Source of the DNA: Aminipila terrae
Lineage (GTDB): Bacteria > Bacillota > Clostridia > Peptostreptococcales > Anaerovoracaceae
Assembly: GCF_010120715.1 (NCBI RefSeq)
Contig: NZ_CP047591.1
Location: forward strand, 2,232,001 to 2,296,000
Direction: 5' to 3'
Length of the DNA: 64,000 nt
Shown piece by piece: positions 45,826 to 53,593 of the stretch. The notes beneath the pieces are model-generated. The model made no database searches. It was not told where the DNA came from and was given only the letters and a program-made list of their open reading frames with translations. Numbering within the stretch: position 1 is the stretch's first letter; every line of letters begins with the position of its first letter. The translations under genes were made by a program, and so were the position numbers.

Positions 45826-46968
45826 ATGAAAAATAAAAAAGCTGCTATAACCAGTGGTGGGTTTGTAATGATTTTAGTCTGCCTTCTACTATTCTGTATC
45901 ATTATACCTGATAAGCAATTTTCGGACAATGAAAACAGACAACTGCAACAAATGCCCAAATTGACTGCTTCCAACGTAGCTAGTGGGGATTATATGAAAA
46001 ATTTTGAGTCCTATGCTTCGGATAATATAATTGCAAGAGATGAGTGGGTAAAAGTTAAGAATATCACAGACATGGTCTCAGGGAAAAAGGACAATGGAAG
46101 TGCTTACTTTGGGAAGGACGGCTATCTGTTTCCGATAGATAATATCGATGAAATGCAGTTTCAGAAGAATCTGGCTTATGTAAAGACATTTATTGATAAA
46201 ACAGATAAAATTAACAAAAATATAAATATTTCAGTAATAATTGCCCCCACTTCTGAAGAAATTTATAAAGATAAGATGCCTGAAAATGCGCCAGCACCCA
46301 ATCAATGGAAAATTTTAAAAGAATCAAGAGACTGTTTTGGTGAAATGCTTATAAATCCAACTGGAATTCTTTCACAGCATAAGCGGGAATATATTTATTA
46401 TAAGACAGATCATCACTGGACAACTTTGGGAGCTTATTATACATATAAAATGTGGGCAGAGCAAAATGGATTGAAACCACTGAAGAAAGAAGATTTTAAC
46501 GTAGAAGTGGTCAGCAAAGATTTTTATGGGACGACTTATTCTAAAGCGGCTGGATTTAAAACAAAGCCAGATTATATTGAGAAATTTACCAACAGCGCGA
46601 TAGAACACACTGGTATGAAGATTGAAAAAGTTACCCAGACAAAATCTCTTCCAAGTCTGTTTGATAAAAAGTATCTTAAGACCAAAGATAAATATTCTTA
46701 CTTTTTAAGCAGCAATAATCCTATGACTACCATAAGCGGAACGGCAAAAAACGGACATAATATTCTTGTTATCAAAGATTCTTACGCCAACTGTTTTGTG
46801 CCATTTATTACAGGGCATTTTGATCATATTTATGTAACGGATTTACGATATTACAAGCAGAGTTTGACTCAATTTGTAAAAGAAAACAAGATAACCGATA
46901 TTATGTTTTTATATAATGTCGTACAGTTTTCCAATGACAGAAATATGGTATATCTGCTAAAAGATTAA
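45826..46968 (+). CDS. DHHW-family protein (AlgX/AlgJ-like acetyl transfer partner)
   Basis: 380 residues. Membrane anchor 11-28, then an SGNH-like AlgX/J domain with FGKDGYLFP, YKTDHHWTTLGAYY (DHHW at 195-198) and ILVIKDSYANCF (Ser of the second motif). In alginate-type systems this class passes acetyl groups from the MBOAT protein to the polysaccharide. AGGAGG site. The glycan concerned is unknown, as no glycosyltransferase lies in the window. Confidence 0.87.
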   Translation: MKNKKAAITSGGFVMILVCLLLFCIIIPDKQFSDNENRQLQQMPKLTASNVASGDYMKNFESYASDNIIARDEWVKVKNITDMVSGKKDNGSAYFGKDGYLFPIDNIDEMQFQKNLAYVKTFIDKTDKINKNINISVIIAPTSEEIYKDKMPENAPAPNQWKILKESRDCFGEMLINPTGILSQHKREYIYYKTDHHWTTLGAYYTYKMWAEQNGLKPLKKEDFNVEVVSKDFYGTTYSKAAGFKTKPDYIEKFTNSAIEHTGMKIEKVTQTKSLPSLFDKKYLKTKDKYSYFLSSNNPMTTISGTAKNGHNILVIKDSYANCFVPFITGHFDHIYVTDLRYYKQSLTQFVKENKITDIMFLYNVVQFSNDRNMVYLLKD

Positions 46969-47003
46969 AACCAGATAAGCATGTTCTTTAGAGACAAAAC
47001 CTA

Positions 47004-47032
47004 TTGACGCCACTATAAACTGGTAATAAAAT
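47004..47032 (+). promoter_or_regulatory. promoter ahead of the thioesterase leader
   Basis: TTGACG (47004-47009), 17-base spacer, TAAAAT (47027-47032). Expected start point about 47039, so the hairpin at 47054 is in its leader. Confidence 0.7.
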
Positions 47033-47053
47033 GTAAATATACAAGTAATTAAT

Positions 47054-47079
47054 CTGCGGACTTTTATGTCCGCAGTTTT
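47054..47079 (+). terminator. hairpin/terminator-like stem
   Basis: CTGCGGAC (47054-47061) / GTCCGCAG (47068-47075) then TTTT. Either the end of the acetylation operon or an attenuator for the next gene. Confidence 0.7.
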
Positions 47080-47088
47080 AAATTAAAA

Positions 47089-47152
47089 GTCTATCCCCCC
47101 AGCTGTGATGGGGCGGGAAGGTCTTAGACAGAAATTTCAACGGCTTTAGCTG
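47089..47152 (+). other. candidate structured leader of the thioesterase gene
   Basis: Nested GTCTA (47089-47093) / TAGAC (47125-47129) and CCCCA (47097-47101) / TGGGG (47109-47113), with an alternative CAGCT (47100-47104) / AGCTG (47148-47152). No riboswitch class recognised. Confidence 0.3.
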
Positions 47153-47191
47153 CCAGAAGTTTTTGATTAAAGGAAATAAAGAGGTGGCAAA

Positions 47192-47695
47192 ATGAATTAT
47201 AAAGTGACTAAAAAGCAGAATAACAGTGCTAGATGTGTAGTTTGTGGAACTAAAAATAAGTTCAGCTTAAATACAAGATTTTATGAGATAGAAAATGGAC
47301 AACTGACTTGTACCTTCAGAACAGAGGACTGGCACCAGAGTTATCCAGGAAGAACCCATGGAGGACTCTCCGCTGCCGTTTTAGATGAATTAATAGGAAG
47401 AACAGTCTGTATTGAAGAACCGGATTGCTGGGGTGTGACTGTTGAGCTTACTCTTAAATATAAAAAACCGGTACCTACAGAAGCGGACTTAAAAGGTGTC
47501 GCTCATATAACCAGAAATACAAGAAAGATTTTTGAAGGTGTAGGCCAGATTTTGCTTCCGGACGGTAGTGTAGCAGTAGAAGCTACAGGAAAGTACATGA
47601 AGATGCCTATTAATCAGATTGCAGAAGGAGATTTCGTGGATTCCGAATGGTATCTGCTGGAAAATGAGAATGATCCATCAGAAATAGAGGTATAA
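47192..47695 (+). CDS. hotdog-fold thioesterase (PaaI-like)
   Basis: 167 residues. Core hotdog motif RTHGGLSAAVLDELIG (about 52-67), where His-Gly-Gly and Asp/Glu support acyl-CoA hydrolysis, followed by VELTLKYKKPVP. An N-terminal CVVCGTKN segment has a Cys pair. Substrate unknown. GAGGTGG site. Not clearly tied to neighbours. Confidence 0.8.
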   Translation: MNYKVTKKQNNSARCVVCGTKNKFSLNTRFYEIENGQLTCTFRTEDWHQSYPGRTHGGLSAAVLDELIGRTVCIEEPDCWGVTVELTLKYKKPVPTEADLKGVAHITRNTRKIFEGVGQILLPDGSVAVEATGKYMKMPINQIAEGDFVDSEWYLLENENDPSEIEV

Positions 47696-47732
47696 AAAGT
47701 TAATTAAATATTTCATATAGGCAATAAAAATA

Positions 47733-47759
47733 AAACTTCGAATTTTTTCGAAGTTTTTT
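47733..47759 (+). terminator. terminator after the thioesterase gene
   Basis: AAAACTTCGAA / TTCGAAGTTTT with T run. Confidence 0.88.
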
Positions 47760-47874
47760 GTTTAAGAGGATAGAAAAGTATATATTTTATGCGAATTAAT
47801 AAATGTAAGGGCCATTACAAAATGATGAAATGATAGTGACGCTAGTATTTTGAAAGAGAAAGGGGGCATCAAGG

Positions 47875-48435
47875 TTGACCGTTAATGAAGAAAATTTCAT
47901 AGAACAAATATTATTAAAAAATGAGAAGGCATTGGAATTTGTCATTGAAAAATACGGATGGATTATAAAAACCGTTGCCAGAAAGCATTTGCAAAAGCAA
48001 CTGGAACTGACAGACGAATGTATAAATGATGTGCTGCTGGCAGTATGGGAGAATGTGGATTCTTTTGATAAGAGTAGAAATACTTTTGAGAACTGGCTTG
48101 CAGGGGTGAGCCGATATAAGGCCATAGACTGTAAGCGAAAGTATTTGAAAAAATATAGGGAAGAGCCTTTGGAAACGCTGGAAAATGTAGTGGATTTAAA
48201 AAGCAGGCATGGATCTGAGGAACAGGAAATTTCAGAGGAACTGAGTGAAATGCTGGCCTGTTTAGGCAAAAAAGACAGGGGGATATTTGAACGGCTGTTT
48301 TGGCATGGTGAATCCGTAAAGTCTGTGTCCATATCAATGGGAATGAAAGAGACTGCGGTTTATAATCATGTGTCAAGAGGAAGAAGAAAACTCAGAAAAC
48401 ACTTGTCTCTGATGGGGAAGGAGAATAATTTATGA
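47875..48435 (+). CDS. ECF-type RNA polymerase sigma factor
   Basis: 186 residues. Region 2 (LTDECINDVLLAVWENVDSFD, FENWLAGVSRYKAIDCKRKY) and region 4 (DRGIFERLFWHGESVKSVSISMGMKETAVYNHVSRGRRKLRK). TTG start with AAAGGGGGC site. Overlaps the DUF4179 gene by 4 bases, the standard pairing of an ECF sigma factor and its membrane anti-sigma partner. The stimulus and targets are not seen. Confidence 0.9.
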   Translation: MTVNEENFIEQILLKNEKALEFVIEKYGWIIKTVARKHLQKQLELTDECINDVLLAVWENVDSFDKSRNTFENWLAGVSRYKAIDCKRKYLKKYREEPLETLENVVDLKSRHGSEEQEISEELSEMLACLGKKDRGIFERLFWHGESVKSVSISMGMKETAVYNHVSRGRRKLRKHLSLMGKENNL

Positions 48436-49478
48436 AAGAAATTTATTCACTATTAAATGATGTGGAAACGGATATAGATTCTTATTGTCCACAAGACTTA
48501 ACCGATATAGAAAAAACAAAATTAAAAGAACAAATTAAAAAGAGAATTGGGAAGCCTGAAAAGAACGGAAAGAGGAAAAGATATGCAGCTGTGGCTGCGT
48601 GTGTTGCTGTCTGTGTTATTGCTTTAGGAACTTTAAATTTTAGTGATTTGGTTTATGCCTCGGCTAAAAGCATAGCATGGCAGATTAGCAATTTTTTAGG
48701 GATAGAAAAGAACCTTCAGGATTACACAACTGTTGTGGGAACTTCAAAGACAGATAAGGGATATACCATTAAGTTAAATGAAATCATTCTGGATGAAAAC
48801 CAGCTTGTGGTGTCCTCTTCGGTGCAATCGAAACAGAAGTTATCGGAAGGAGGGGTCATTGCTTCTGCGGATGTATATGTAAATGGAAAAAGAGTATCTG
48901 TTGCGGCTGGAGGCAGCAGCAGGGCCTTGGATGATTACACAGAAGAATCTCTTTTGGATTATGAGCTGGAAGATATAGATACCAGTAGCAGACTTGACAT
49001 TGAACTGGTCTATACAGATATCTTACAGGGCAGCAAAGTGACCAACGGTAAATGGGCATTTCACTTTGAAGCGGATGGAAGCAAACTGGCGGAAGCCACA
49101 GTTCATAAGGATTTGAATAATAGTTTTACCCTCCCTGATGGAAGCAAACTTGTATTGACAGAATATACGTCAAATGATTTAGGACAGAAGATTTACTTTA
49201 AAGTGGAAAACTGGGAATATGAAAAAAATCCTATGTATGACTTGGAACTGGAAGGAAAAGACGACCAGGGAAATAAAATTATTTTTGACATGAGTTATTT
49301 TGATGGTGAAGAAAAAACAGGAAGATTAAATGTACGAATGATAGAAGGGGTAGTGCCGGAGTCAGCCAAATGGGTTATGTTAAAGCCTTATGCAGTGAAA
49401 ATGCCTGAAAAAAGCGGAAAGATGAGTCATGATTTCGTTGAAATAGGGGACAGCTTTACAATAAAGTTGTCGGATTAG
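48432..49478 (+). CDS. DUF4179 membrane protein, probable anti-sigma factor
   Basis: 348 residues. Cytoplasmic N-terminus (1-50), one membrane helix at 51-69, then a DUF4179-type extracellular region (DLVYASAKSIAWQISNFLGI...), beta-rich to the end. Layout and coupled translation with the ECF sigma factor point to an anti-sigma factor. DUF4179 proteins have this position throughout Clostridia and Bacilli. What it senses is unknown. Confidence 0.8.
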   Translation: MKEIYSLLNDVETDIDSYCPQDLTDIEKTKLKEQIKKRIGKPEKNGKRKRYAAVAACVAVCVIALGTLNFSDLVYASAKSIAWQISNFLGIEKNLQDYTTVVGTSKTDKGYTIKLNEIILDENQLVVSSSVQSKQKLSEGGVIASADVYVNGKRVSVAAGGSSRALDDYTEESLLDYELEDIDTSSRLDIELVYTDILQGSKVTNGKWAFHFEADGSKLAEATVHKDLNNSFTLPDGSKLVLTEYTSNDLGQKIYFKVENWEYEKNPMYDLELEGKDDQGNKIIFDMSYFDGEEKTGRLNVRMIEGVVPESAKWVMLKPYAVKMPEKSGKMSHDFVEIGDSFTIKLSD

Positions 49479-49518
49479 TAAGAATTAATTTAACTATTAA
49501 ATGATAAGAAAAAATTGC

Positions 49519-49560
49519 CGGGCACTATGATTTATGGTACAATAATAATTGTGGTGCCCG
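49519..49560 (+). terminator. inverted repeat after the DUF4179 gene
   Basis: CGGGCAC (49519-49525) / GTGCCCG (49554-49560), long A/T loop, no strong T run. Weak terminator. Confidence 0.45.
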
Positions 49561-49586
49561 ACATTTGTCACAAATATAAAAAAAAC

Positions 49587-49651
49587 TTGACATAGACAGA
49601 GGCAAATGGTATCCTTAATGAGCGACTTTATGATATTTAGTATGATATAAT
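49587..49651 (+). promoter_or_regulatory. tandem promoters of rpmG-secE-nusG
   Basis: P1: TTGACA (49587-49592), 17-base spacer, TATCCT (49610-49615). P2: extended -10 TGATATAAT (49643-49651) without a clear -35. Confidence 0.65.
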
Positions 49652-49774
49652 CGTGTATATAATGTGGAAATATATGTGATTACGTTACAAAATATGAGGA
49701 AAAAATACGGAGCCTGAAAGAGTGCTCTGAATTTACATTGAAAGCAGAATGCACAAAAATAGGAGGTGGAGTCG

Positions 49775-49936
49775 ATGGCATCATCAGCTAGAGTGAAAGT
49801 TACATTAGCATGTACAGAGTGCAAGCAGAGAAACTACAATACTATTAAGAACAAAAAGAACGATCCTGATCGTATTGAATTAGATAAGTATTGTAAATTC
49901 TGCAAAAAGCACACTCTTCATAAGGAAACAAAATAA
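49775..49936 (+). CDS. rpmG: 50S ribosomal protein L33
   Basis: 53 residues, AGGAGGTGG site. Zinc-binding form with both Cys pairs: CTEC (13-16) and CKFC near residue 42. Starts MASSARVKVTLACTEC, as in other Firmicute L33. Always next to secE in Firmicutes, as here. Confidence 0.93.
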   Translation: MASSARVKVTLACTECKQRNYNTIKNKKNDPDRIELDKYCKFCKKHTLHKETK

Positions 49937-49948
49937 GGAGTGAGTAAT

Positions 49949-50194
49949 ATGGAAAACGAAAAGGCTAAAAAAAAGCCGGTAGTAGCAGCTCCTAAAAAAC
50001 AGAAAGTTAGTATGGGAGAGTATTTCAGGGGCATTAGGACTGAAATGAAAAAAGTCGTGTGGCCTACTAAGAAAGAGCTTGGATCATATACAATAGTTGT
50101 GTTATTTACTTGTGCGTTTTTTGCGGTTGGATTTTGGCTGATTGATTTAGGCGTTCTTTCCGGGCTTAAAGCAATATTAGGTATTACTTTATAA
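49949..50194 (+). CDS. secE: preprotein translocase subunit SecE
   Basis: 81 residues from the ATG at 49949, which lies 8 bases after AAGGAG; GTG at 49940 overlaps that site. Lys-rich N-terminus, then the conserved amphipathic segment GEYFRGIRTEMKKVVWPTKKEL and one membrane helix. SecE stabilises SecY in the membrane channel. Confidence 0.95.
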   Translation: MENEKAKKKPVVAAPKKQKVSMGEYFRGIRTEMKKVVWPTKKELGSYTIVVLFTCAFFAVGFWLIDLGVLSGLKAILGITL

Positions 50195-50211
50195 ATAAGT
50201 AGAGGTATAAG

Positions 50212-50859
50212 ATGTCAGATTTAGAAAACAACTTAGACCTAGATAAGGAAGAACTTGAGGAAGAAGCTACAGCTGAAGCTCAAACTGTTTCTTCTAGTTC
50301 TGGAATCGCATACGATGAAAACCAGGGATATGTAAGTAATTCCGATAGCCCTGCAAAATGGTATGTTGTTCATACTTATTCCGGGCATGAAAACAAGGTT
50401 AAAGTAAATATTGAGAAGATTGTCGAAAACAGGGGTATGCAGGATTTAATTCTTGATATCGTTGTTCCTACTGAAGACAGTGTGGAAGTTAAAAATGGTC
50501 AGCGTAAGGTAAAGACCAGAAAAATATTTCCAGGCTATGTTTTGGTAAAGATGCTTGTTACAAATGAGTCCTGGTACCTTGTAAGAAATACGCAGGGTGT
50601 TACAGGGTTTGTAGGACATGGTACAGAACCTATTCCTCTAACCAATGAAGAAGTCAGAAGAATGGGAATAGAAAAAGTCCATGTTGAAATTGATGTAGAA
50701 GTAGGCGACAATGTTAAAGTTATCAATGGTCCTTTCGAAAGCTTTATGGGTGTTGTAGAAGAAGTTAATATGGAGAAGGAAACTTTAAAAGTAAAGATTT
50801 CCATGTTTGGCAGAGATACACCGGTTGAACTTGAATTTGGACAAGTAGATAAAATCTAA
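50212..50859 (+). CDS. nusG: transcription termination/antitermination factor NusG
   Basis: 215 residues. NGN domain from KWYVVHTYSGHENKVK (about 49) through VRNTQGVTGFVGHG, then a C-terminal KOW domain (VEVGDNVKVINGPFESFMGVV). An extra N-terminal stretch of about 47 mostly acidic, disordered residues precedes the NGN domain; common NusG proteins are about 175-180 residues. Confidence 0.95.
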   Translation: MSDLENNLDLDKEELEEEATAEAQTVSSSSGIAYDENQGYVSNSDSPAKWYVVHTYSGHENKVKVNIEKIVENRGMQDLILDIVVPTEDSVEVKNGQRKVKTRKIFPGYVLVKMLVTNESWYLVRNTQGVTGFVGHGTEPIPLTNEEVRRMGIEKVHVEIDVEVGDNVKVINGPFESFMGVVEEVNMEKETLKVKISMFGRDTPVELEFGQVDKI

Positions 50860-50876
50860 ATGAAAGGAGAAAGAAT

Positions 50877-51302
50877 ATGGCAAAGAAAGTTGAAGGTCTT
50901 ATTAAACTTCAGATTGCAGCAGGTAATGCTACTCCAGCACCTCCAGTAGGTCCAGCATTAGGTCAGAAGGGCGTAAACATTATGGACTTCTGTAAGCAGT
51001 TTAATGCTAGAACTCAGGATCAGCCTGGAATGATTATTCCAGTTGTAATTACTGTTTATGCAGACAGATCATTTACATTTATTACAAAGACTCCTCCTGC
51101 AGCAGTATTGTTAAAGAAAGCAGCTGGCTTAAAAGCAGCATCAGGCGAACCAAACAAGAAAAAGGTAGCTACTTTAACAGAAGAACAGGTAAGAGAAATT
51201 GCAAAGGTTAAGATGCCTGATTTAAATGCAGCAGACTTAGATGCAGCAACATCAATGGTTAAAGGTACTGCAAGAAGCATGGGTATCGTAGTAGAAGGTT
51301 AA
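50877..51302 (+). CDS. rplK: 50S ribosomal protein L11
   Basis: 141 residues. Characteristic GNATPAPPVGPALGQKGVNIMDFCKQFNART, TFITKTPPAAVLLKKAAG and a C-terminal rRNA-binding domain ending TARSMGIVVEG. Forms the GTPase-associated stalk base. AAAGGAG site. Confidence 0.97.
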   Translation: MAKKVEGLIKLQIAAGNATPAPPVGPALGQKGVNIMDFCKQFNARTQDQPGMIIPVVITVYADRSFTFITKTPPAAVLLKKAAGLKAASGEPNKKKVATLTEEQVREIAKVKMPDLNAADLDAATSMVKGTARSMGIVVEG

Positions 51303-51369
51303 TTTAAGATGGGAGATTATGCCAGTAAATTTTGTGGCAGATCGTTTGTACCACAAGGAGGTAGATATT

Positions 51370-52068
51370 ATGCCTAAGAGAGGCAAAACTTACAGAGAAT
51401 CAGCTAAGTTAGTTGATAAAACAAATTTATATGAAGTTAGCGAAGCGATGGATTTAATTACAAAGACTGCAAAGGCTAAGTTTGATGAGACTGTTGAAAT
51501 TCACATTAAACTGGGCGTTGATGGCAGACATGCTGACCAGCAGGTTAGAGGTGCTATCGTACTTCCTCACGGAACTGGTAAGTCAAAGAAAGTTCTGGTA
51601 TTTGCTAAGGGTCCTAAAGCACAGGAAGCTGAAGCAGCAGGCGCAGATTTTGTTGGAGCTGAAGAATTAGCTCAGAAAATCCAGACTGAAAACTGGTTTG
51701 ACTTTGATGTAGTAGTAGCAACTCCTGATATGATGGGCGTTGTTGGTAGACTGGGTAAGATTCTTGGTCCTAAAGGATTGATGCCAAACCCTAAATCAGG
51801 AACAGTAACTATGGATATTACAAAGGCTCTTGAAGAGATTAAAGCTGGTAAAGTTGAATACCGTCTTGACAAGACAAACATTATCCATACTCCAATCGGA
51901 AAAGCTTCTTTCGGAGCTCAGAAACTGGAAGAAAACTTTAAAGCTTTAATTGAAGCTGTTGTAAAGGCAAAGCCGGCAGCAGCAAAGGGACAGTATTTAA
52001 GAAGCGTAACAGTTGCTTCAACTATGGGTCCTGGAATAAAGTTAAATCCTATGAAGCTTTCAAACTAA
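51370..52068 (+). CDS. rplA: 50S ribosomal protein L1
   Basis: 232 residues starting MPKRGKTYRES at 51370, where AAGGAGG lies just upstream; the open frame begins 17 codons earlier. Contains VVVATPDMMGVVGRLGKILGPKGLMPNPKSGT, the rRNA-binding segment, and the family C-terminus. L1 is the usual autoregulator of the L11-L1 messenger. Confidence 0.97.
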   Translation: MPKRGKTYRESAKLVDKTNLYEVSEAMDLITKTAKAKFDETVEIHIKLGVDGRHADQQVRGAIVLPHGTGKSKKVLVFAKGPKAQEAEAAGADFVGAEELAQKIQTENWFDFDVVVATPDMMGVVGRLGKILGPKGLMPNPKSGTVTMDITKALEEIKAGKVEYRLDKTNIIHTPIGKASFGAQKLEENFKALIEAVVKAKPAAAKGQYLRSVTVASTMGPGIKLNPMKLSN

Positions 52069-52094
52069 TAAAAGGTTGGAATAATTAAATAGAA

Positions 52095-52192
52095 TTATCA
52101 CCGTAGACAGCGGGTGCAATTGCTTAATTTCCCGCCGAGGTACAATATAAATATGTTGTCCTTGTCAGTCTATGATTGGCAGGGATTTTTTT
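52095..52192 (+). ncRNA. L10 leader with downstream attenuator-type hairpin
   Basis: The 52069-52253 gap contains the L10-leader consensus segments: CCGTAGACAGCGGGTGC, then TGCTTAATTTCCCGCCGAGG. This binds the L10(L12)4 complex and controls rplJ-rplL. It is followed by TCCTTGTCA / TGGCAGGGA (52159-52185) and seven T, a terminator that fits attenuation. Confidence 0.85.
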
Positions 52193-52253
52193 ATGGAGTA
52201 CCCTATGATTTATTATCACCTGACGTTTAGCGCAGGTGGAGAAAGGAGTCAAA

Positions 52254-52751
52254 ATGTCAATAGAAGCACAGAAAGAAAAACAATTAATAATTGACGAGAT
52301 AAAAGATAAGCTGGAAAAAGCTCAGTCAGCGGTAGTTATTGACTATATCGGAACTACAGTTGCAGAAGCTGATGCTATGAGAAAGAAACTTCGTGATGCC
52401 AATGTGGATTACACTGTTTACAAGAATACTCTTGTAAAGAGAGCTATTCAGGGAACTAAGTACGAAGGTCTTGCTGAAGTATTGGAGGGACCAAGTGCTG
52501 TAGCAATCAGTTATGATGATGCAGTTGCTCCTGCAAGAGTAATTAACGGAGTAATTAAAGAATACAAGAAAATGGCTTTTAAGGCTGGTGTTGTTGAAGG
52601 AAATTTCTTTGATGCAAAAGGCATTGAAGCAATTGCTGCTCTTCCATCAAGAGAAGAACTTATTGCTAAGTTTATGGGTAGCATTCAGTCACCTGTATCT
52701 AAAGCAGTTAGAACATTCCAGGCTATTGCAGATGCTAAAGCTGAAGCATAG
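52254..52751 (+). CDS. rplJ: 50S ribosomal protein L10
   Basis: 165 residues from ATG 52254 (AAAGGAG upstream; the frame is open six codons further up). KAQSAVVIDYIGTTVAEADAMRKKLRDA and the YKNTLVKRAI segment are family blocks; the C-terminal helix that carries L7/L12 dimers is present. Controlled by the leader upstream. Confidence 0.97.
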   Translation: MSIEAQKEKQLIIDEIKDKLEKAQSAVVIDYIGTTVAEADAMRKKLRDANVDYTVYKNTLVKRAIQGTKYEGLAEVLEGPSAVAISYDDAVAPARVINGVIKEYKKMAFKAGVVEGNFFDAKGIEAIAALPSREELIAKFMGSIQSPVSKAVRTFQAIADAKAEA

Positions 52752-52839
52752 GAAACCCTGCATTTTGTAAAACAGAATGTAGAGAATTTTAAAATTAAAA
52801 TTAATTAAGAATCAGATAAAAATAAAAAGGAGAACAAAA

Positions 52840-53208
52840 ATGAACAAAGATCAGATTATCGAAGCTATCAAAGCGATGACAGTTTTAGAATTAAATGAAT
52901 TAGTAAAAGCATGTGAAGAAGAATTCGGAGTATCAGCAGCAGCTCCAGTAGCAGTTGCAGGAGCAGCAGGTGCAGGTGCAGAAGCAGCTGAAGAACAGAC
53001 AGAATTCACAGTAGTACTTGCAAGTGCTGGTGGAGAAAAGATTAAGGTTATCAAGGTTGTTAGAGAACTTACTGGCTTAGGTCTGAAGGAAGCTAAGGAA
53101 TTAGTAGACGGAGCACCTTCAAACATTAAAGAAGGTATCGAAAAGGCAGAAGCTGAAGCTATCAAGAAGCAGTTAGAAGAAGTTGGCGCAACTGTAGAAA
53201 TGAAATAA
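52840..53208 (+). CDS. rplL: 50S ribosomal protein L7/L12
   Basis: 122 residues. N-terminal dimerisation domain (MNKDQIIEAIKAMTVLELNELVKACEEEFGV), Ala/Gly hinge, and C-terminal factor-binding domain (FTVVLASAGGEKIKVIKVVRELTGLGLKEAKELVDGAP). Recruits translation GTPases. AAAAGGAG site; terminator follows. Confidence 0.98.
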   Translation: MNKDQIIEAIKAMTVLELNELVKACEEEFGVSAAAPVAVAGAAGAGAEAAEEQTEFTVVLASAGGEKIKVIKVVRELTGLGLKEAKELVDGAPSNIKEGIEKAEAEAIKKQLEEVGATVEMK

Positions 53209-53230
53209 GCTTTTACGGAGACTTAAATTT

Positions 53231-53257
53231 AAGACGGCGAATTTCGCCGTCTTTTTT
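53231..53257 (+). terminator. terminator after rplL
   Basis: AAGACGGCGAA / TTCGCCGTCTT, perfect 11-bp stem, T run. Confidence 0.95.
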
Positions 53258-53417
53258 AACATTCTGTTCAGTACTTAAACACTATTGGCGGAATTTACGC
53301 AACAAAATTGAAATCAGAGATATTTAGAAAACCGTATATTTTATAAATTATGTCCAAAAAGGTATGAAATATAAGTGGAAAGTTAATAATAATTATGTAA
53401 AAACTAGAAAAAATAGC

Positions 53418-53446
53418 TTGACTAGAATTGAATGTTGTGATAATAT
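53418..53446 (+). promoter_or_regulatory. promoter of rpoB-rpoC
   Basis: TTGACT (53418-53423), 17-base spacer, TAATAT (53441-53446) with extended TGa. Confidence 0.82.
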
Positions 53447-53482
53447 AATAGACTGCCATACAATGTTATTTGTTAAAGAAAT

Positions 53483-53572
53483 AATGAACGCACTATTGAT
53501 TATGGCTGCTGAATATGAAGCGTTCATTGAATCAAAGAATCTGAGTTTGAGTGGGTCTTTTAAGGAAGACTC
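53483..53572 (+). other. structured rpoB leader
   Basis: Perfect 9-bp inverted repeat AATGAACGC (53483-53491) / GCGTTCATT (53520-53528), then a second hairpin GTCTT (53555-53559) / AAGAC (53566-53570) just before the ribosome binding site. The gap 53209-53584 otherwise holds the rplL terminator and the promoter. Confidence 0.5.
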
Positions 53573-53593
53573 ATGATATAAGGAGTGATGAAT

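Noticed and set aside
51319..51369. Longer N-terminus for L1
   Set aside because: L1 family starts at MPKRGKTY, directly behind AAGGAGG.
53364..53576. Open frame of 70 residues between rplL and rpoB
   Set aside because: It covers the rpoB promoter and leader hairpins, has no binding site and low-complexity composition, so it is not likely coding.
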